Of a stretch of 64,000 nucleotides of DNA, positions 61,501-64,000 are shown one piece after another (position 1 is the first letter of the stretch; every line of letters starts with the position of its first letter). The notes beneath the pieces are model-generated. The model searched no databases and was not told the origin of the DNA. It saw only the letters and a program-made list of their open reading frames with translations. Source of the stretch: Nymphalis io (Eukaryota; Arthropoda; Insecta; Lepidoptera; Nymphalidae); the NCBI RefSeq assembly GCF_905147045.1, contig NC_065901.1, positions 7,316,001 to 7,380,000 on the forward strand, given 5' to 3'. Made by a program: the position numbers and the translations under genes.

Positions 61501-62106
61501 TTGTGGAATGTGAATTCAAATCGTCTTCGCGCATCGGATGGTATATACGTAGAAGCTATTCACACGGATGGTGGAACTTTAGGCCTTGGTATTGGATCAG
61601 CGGTGGCTAATGCTGACTTTTTCCCTAACGGTGGTAATTCGCAGCCAGGTTGCGTAACAAGCTTGTGTGACCACAACCGAGCTTGGGAATTATTTGCAGC
61701 AACCGTGACCCACAATCACCTTGTTGGAAGACGGTGTTCTAACATGTTACAGGTGTCTTCTAATAACTGTAGTGGTGCCAGCTTACATATGGGCAATGAC
61801 ATCTTAAATAAGAGCGGGTATGATTGCTTTTATTATTTTAATATAATTAGTACATTTTCAGCGCTTATCATATTTATCCATTCGATCAGTTCATTTGTTA
61901 AATCGATAAATCTATACGTATCATGAATTGATAAAGATATTCCGATTTAATATAAAAACTAATTAATTCTTTTTATGTTTGTTAAATAAAATATAGAAAG
62001 TAATGTGTTTGTTTTTAATTATAAATTTAGCACTTTATTTATAAGTTATTCTTGTTACAGATCTGGGTTGTACCGATTGAACACAGCAAGAAGATACCCC
62101 TTCTAA
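58512..62106 (+). CDS. Secreted neutral lipase (pancreatic lipase family), six exons, complete
   Basis: Exons: 58512-58542, 58792-58969, 59162-59310, 60823-61068, 61481-61817 and 62061-62106 (stop TAA 62104). All introns are GT-AG and phases match at every junction (1,2,1,1,2), giving 328 residues. Residues 1 to about 17 form a signal peptide. VHGW (102-105) supplies the oxyanion hole, GFSLGAH holds nucleophile Ser180, GLDPAGPLW holds Asp204, and CDHNRAW holds His266. The FFPNGG..QPGC segment before His266 and a short lid bounded by Cys259 and Cys264 fit the insect members. There is no C-terminal PLAT domain, as is usual for insect neutral lipases. Known role of the family: hydrolysis of acylglycerols or phospholipids in the gut lumen or haemolymph. 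The family also includes yolk-protein-like members without activity, but here the triad is intact. The first donor (GTTTGT) is weak, and one 6-nt downstream alternative in the same phase exists. Introns 2-4 hold repeats and hairpins; the exons are clean. Confidence 0.93.
59040..59103 (-). mobile_element. SINE family B scrap in lipase intron 2
   Basis: Reverse complement of the family tail (GGAGCTTAAT..., then GAGGAGGCCTTAGCCCGGCA). It is too short to be functional and lies 58 nt before exon 3. Confidence 0.5.
59457..59633 (+). mobile_element. SINE-like repeat, family A, left part (split by a LINE)
   Basis: The copy lies in lipase intron 3, starts at GTAGTGGCAGAGTTTTGTGC and is interrupted after GGTAAGTAGCATATTGTCGA. 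Its continuation is at 60638-60730, beyond the inserted R1-clade fragment. Confidence 0.75.
59609..59625 (+). repeat. Target-site duplication, left copy, of the intronic R1-clade insertion
   Basis: AAGGTAAGTAGCATATT is repeated exactly at 60638-60654 on the other side of the insert. Homology may extend about 8 bp further with three mismatches, which would suggest the insertion is not very recent. Confidence 0.85.
59634..60637 (+). mobile_element. R1-clade non-LTR retrotransposon, 5'-truncated, in lipase intron 3
   Basis: It encodes the C-terminus of an R1/TRAS-like reverse transcriptase polyprotein: RRPQRVIAVRAIRGYRTVSW (from about 59655), then LAGDPPWELQAEVLAE, a stop at 59788, LTGHGCFGKYLHKIARREE (about 60015-60070) in another frame, and a 60103-60366 segment ending in a run of Arg before the stop. 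A 3' UTR of about 270 bp and an A8 tail follow. Stops and frameshifts make it dead. Flanking 17-bp duplications (59609-59625 and 60638-60654) mark target-primed insertion. Its GC content is far above its surroundings. Confidence 0.88.
60638..60730 (+). mobile_element. SINE-like repeat, family A, right part (split by a LINE)
   Basis: Resumes with the duplicated target AAGGTAAGTAGCATATT (60638-60654), then GATGTAAGG, CACCAGATGGTACA and an A-rich tail. Confidence 0.75.
61119..61162 (+). repeat. Hairpin in lipase intron 4
   Basis: AAAAAGCGTTTTTTCTTCA pairs with its near-exact complement (one extra A) across a 5-nt loop, 50 nt inside the intron. Confidence 0.6.
61205..61236 (+). repeat. Second hairpin in lipase intron 4
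   Basis: TTCGATCTTGACC and GGTCAAGATCGAA pair perfectly around CCTTAA, 43 nt after the first hairpin. Confidence 0.6.
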
Positions 62107-62133
62107 GCCTAACAACGATTTTCTTATTATGTA

Positions 62134-62139
62134 AATAAA
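62134..62139 (+). terminator. Poly(A) signal of the lipase gene
   Basis: AATAAA lies 28 nt after the lipase stop codon and is followed within about 20 nt by CA-rich sequence suitable for cleavage. The 3' UTR would therefore be very short. Confidence 0.65.
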
Positions 62140-62329
62140 TCGCAATGCATTCTAAAAAACAATGTTTCGTGATTTATTTTTTTCCCACGCTAATGATTTC
62201 CTTCTTTTGTTTTTTTAAACTGCTTTTTATTATAAGAAACACATTAAAATAAAACAATAATTTTAATATAAAACCTAACCTCCTATTGGACATTGGTTCA
62301 ACTGTTTACTCCACTATGCAATATTTAAG

Positions 62330-62513
62330 CCGACATATGCAGGTTTCCTCAACTTTTTTGGGTTCACTACCGATCAGGAAATGAGTTATAAAATCAAATT
62401 AAGTATATAAAAACTTTATGGTGCTTTCCCGAATTTCAAACTTTTGACTTACGGTTAATATCAAAGTGTTCTCTCTATTCATAAAGCTCCTTGCAATCTG
62501 GGCTATCTTAGTT
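62330..62513 (-). mobile_element. SINE family B, old minus-strand copy downstream of the lipase
   Basis: On the minus strand a degraded head (AGATAGCCCAGATTG) is followed by the body and by the family block read in reverse as CATATGCAGGTTTCCTCA. Divergence is high but the block order is preserved. Confidence 0.55.
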
Positions 62514-63059
62514 TTATTGAGCCTTCTTGACCCTAACCTGAAACGACATCCTAATAAAATATTTTTTTAATAAAAATTTTGTTATATACACACATCATTG
62601 CGAATATTTTTCCATTTATTTTGAGCACTGATCTCTTCTTTACTATATTGAATACTAGTCATCGCTAAATTATTTCCTATACATACTTATACAATTACAC
62701 ATAAAGATCCGAAATATTTCGCCGGAGTTTGCTAAGCTAAGAAATATTGAAAGATATACATAACAAAAATATTGTACAAGAAATATTTATACGCTTAAGG
62801 TTTTATAAAATAGCAAAATAATAAAAAATATTATTAAACTTTTTCTCTGCTTGTAGAACAGTTAAATATTTGTTAATGAAGTAAATAACACTTTGTGGCT
62901 GGACTAGAAGAGTTTGGAAGACAGTAGTATTAAATTCTTTATTCTTCTATGTTGTTACTAGTAGCTTTGTTTTCATTTTAATTGCCTTATTGTTTTCACT
63001 ATTGATAGGAAGGCGACAGTAAGGCTGTATTATTTTTGGTCGAGAGAAAGTGAATTGTT

Positions 63060-63155
63060 ATTCAAAGGCGATATGCTGTATGTGTTGCTTTCTTGCCACC
63101 ATTTCACATGGTTTGGATTTGTACAGAAGCTATTTTTAATTTTAGTTTTTATATA
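63060..63155 (+). repeat. Dispersed repeat shared with 8490-8592
   Basis: The second copy, downstream of the lipase, reads ATTCAAAGGCGATATGCTG and TTCTTGCCACCATTTCACA. Confidence 0.55.
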
Positions 63156-63633
63156 TTTATTACAGTTCTCAATGTAAACAAGGCTTAAGTAAAGTCTTCA
63201 CTTGATGGAACTAACTAGCACCATTGTCCAAATACGTTTGCATTGTTCTGTAAGTCATATATTATTTACCATTGTTATAATTATCAATGTGCCAAAGTAT
63301 AATGTTATTTACTTACTTACATATATTATTTTGATCGTATCAGTTAATTATACAGGCTCGAAACAGGCAAGTATTTATTTACTCGTATTTTCAATTTGCT
63401 TATTATATATATATCTAGATTGCATTGCTCCTTCAAAGACGATTTTAATAATATTTTCGTATTCCATATTTTATTTTTATTTGTGAAGTTTCCAATTAAC
63501 TGTGGGTGTGTTGTATTTATCCCACTTCTAAGTTGTAAGAACTAGATCTCAACATGCAATTCGCAAATGCTCGTAAAATAGAATTCAAAGTCTAACAGTT
63601 TCCCGCCATAAAGATTATCTGTCAATGTTAATG

Positions 63634-63674
63634 CTATATTTTTAATCTGGCACAAGGCCAGATTAAAAATATAG
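63634..63674 (+). repeat. Perfect 18-bp hairpin
   Basis: CTATATTTTTAATCTGGC and its exact reverse complement are separated by ACAAG. An outer pair (ATCTGTCA near 63617 and TGACAGAT near 63700) suggests a larger foldback. Confidence 0.6.
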
Positions 63675-64000
63675 ATTATTATTGATTAATATAAAAAATG
63701 ACAGATACTCCCCAGTAATATTTAATAATAGTTTGTATCACATTTAATATTATATATTACAATCTGACTTAGTCTTACAATGAAAATTACACCTTTTCTG
63801 TTGATCAAATCCCACCATACAGACAGTATCACCTTATTGCGAGTTAATCCGGATTTTGCTATAGTCTGTGTGCTTTTTGTATATACAGATTTTTTCAAGT
63901 GGGTCAACTGTTTTGTGGTTAACCCCTAGCTATTCAGCTATGTCGTAACTATAAATACTATGCCGATCTTGCTCCAATCCGATCCGATCTTACTTTTCAG

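Larger units (their letters stand above)
62520..64000. other. AT-rich sequence downstream of the lipase
   Basis: Contains the repeat at 63060-63155 and the hairpin at 63634-63674. The frame 63202-63486 is Ile/Leu/Tyr-rich by composition and is not supported as a gene. Confidence 0.5.

Noticed and set aside
63202..63486. Hydrophobic frame of 94 codons, possible membrane protein
   Set aside because: Ile/Leu/Tyr richness follows from AT-rich DNA; no splice sites, promoter or family match, and its start overlaps sequence beside an old repeat.
1..64000. Bacterial-type systems such as CRISPR arrays, operons, or phage elements
   Set aside because: Spliced genes, SINEs and LINEs show a eukaryotic chromosome; no regularly spaced repeats or operon-like gene runs are present.

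Overview
The window looks like a stretch of a butterfly or moth (Lepidoptera) nuclear chromosome. It is very AT-rich, with short GT-AG introns, few genes, and many dispersed repeats of types I recognise from lepidopteran genomes: tRNA-derived SINEs, 5'-truncated non-LTR retrotransposons of the R1 and CR1/Jockey groups, and Helitron remnants with CTAG ends. Nothing suggests bacterial, viral or plasmid DNA. Family names rest on recall of typical motifs, not on a database search.

Two host genes can be supported. At 58512-62106 (+) there is a complete six-exon secreted neutral (pancreatic-type) lipase of 328 residues, with catalytic triad Ser180/Asp204/His266, a TATA box and a poly(A) signal. At 43946-44888 (+) there is a two-exon gene for a 250-residue, lysine-rich secreted protein. 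It has a signal peptide and ends in a furin-like RKR site followed by a 19-residue acidic peptide. I do not recognise it, and it is the best candidate here for something undescribed.

The rest is mainly mobile-element debris. 1-24 kb holds SINE copies, two LINE 3' fragments, two Helitron helicase remnants and a roughly 500-bp repeat present twice. 24-30 kb is mostly unique AT-rich DNA with a few tails. 30.7-35.5 kb is a TE cluster: an R1-like LINE fragment, a tRNA-SINE, a family-A SINE, and a 3.3-kb CR1/Jockey element on the minus strand whose reverse transcriptase has lost its catalytic YADD segment. 36-43 kb has SINE fragments in otherwise unique DNA. 46.7-48.7 kb (-) is a heavily frameshifted transposase-like pseudogene that no single open frame reveals; a LINE 3' end and a SINE have landed inside it. 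49-57.7 kb is largely empty.

The lipase region shows layered insertion. Intron 3 contains a SINE, and that SINE is split by a 1-kb R1-clade retrotransposon fragment flanked by a clear 17-bp target-site duplication. Introns 2 and 4 hold a SINE scrap and two hairpins. The lipase coding exons are untouched, which fits selection on the gene against a background of repeat turnover.
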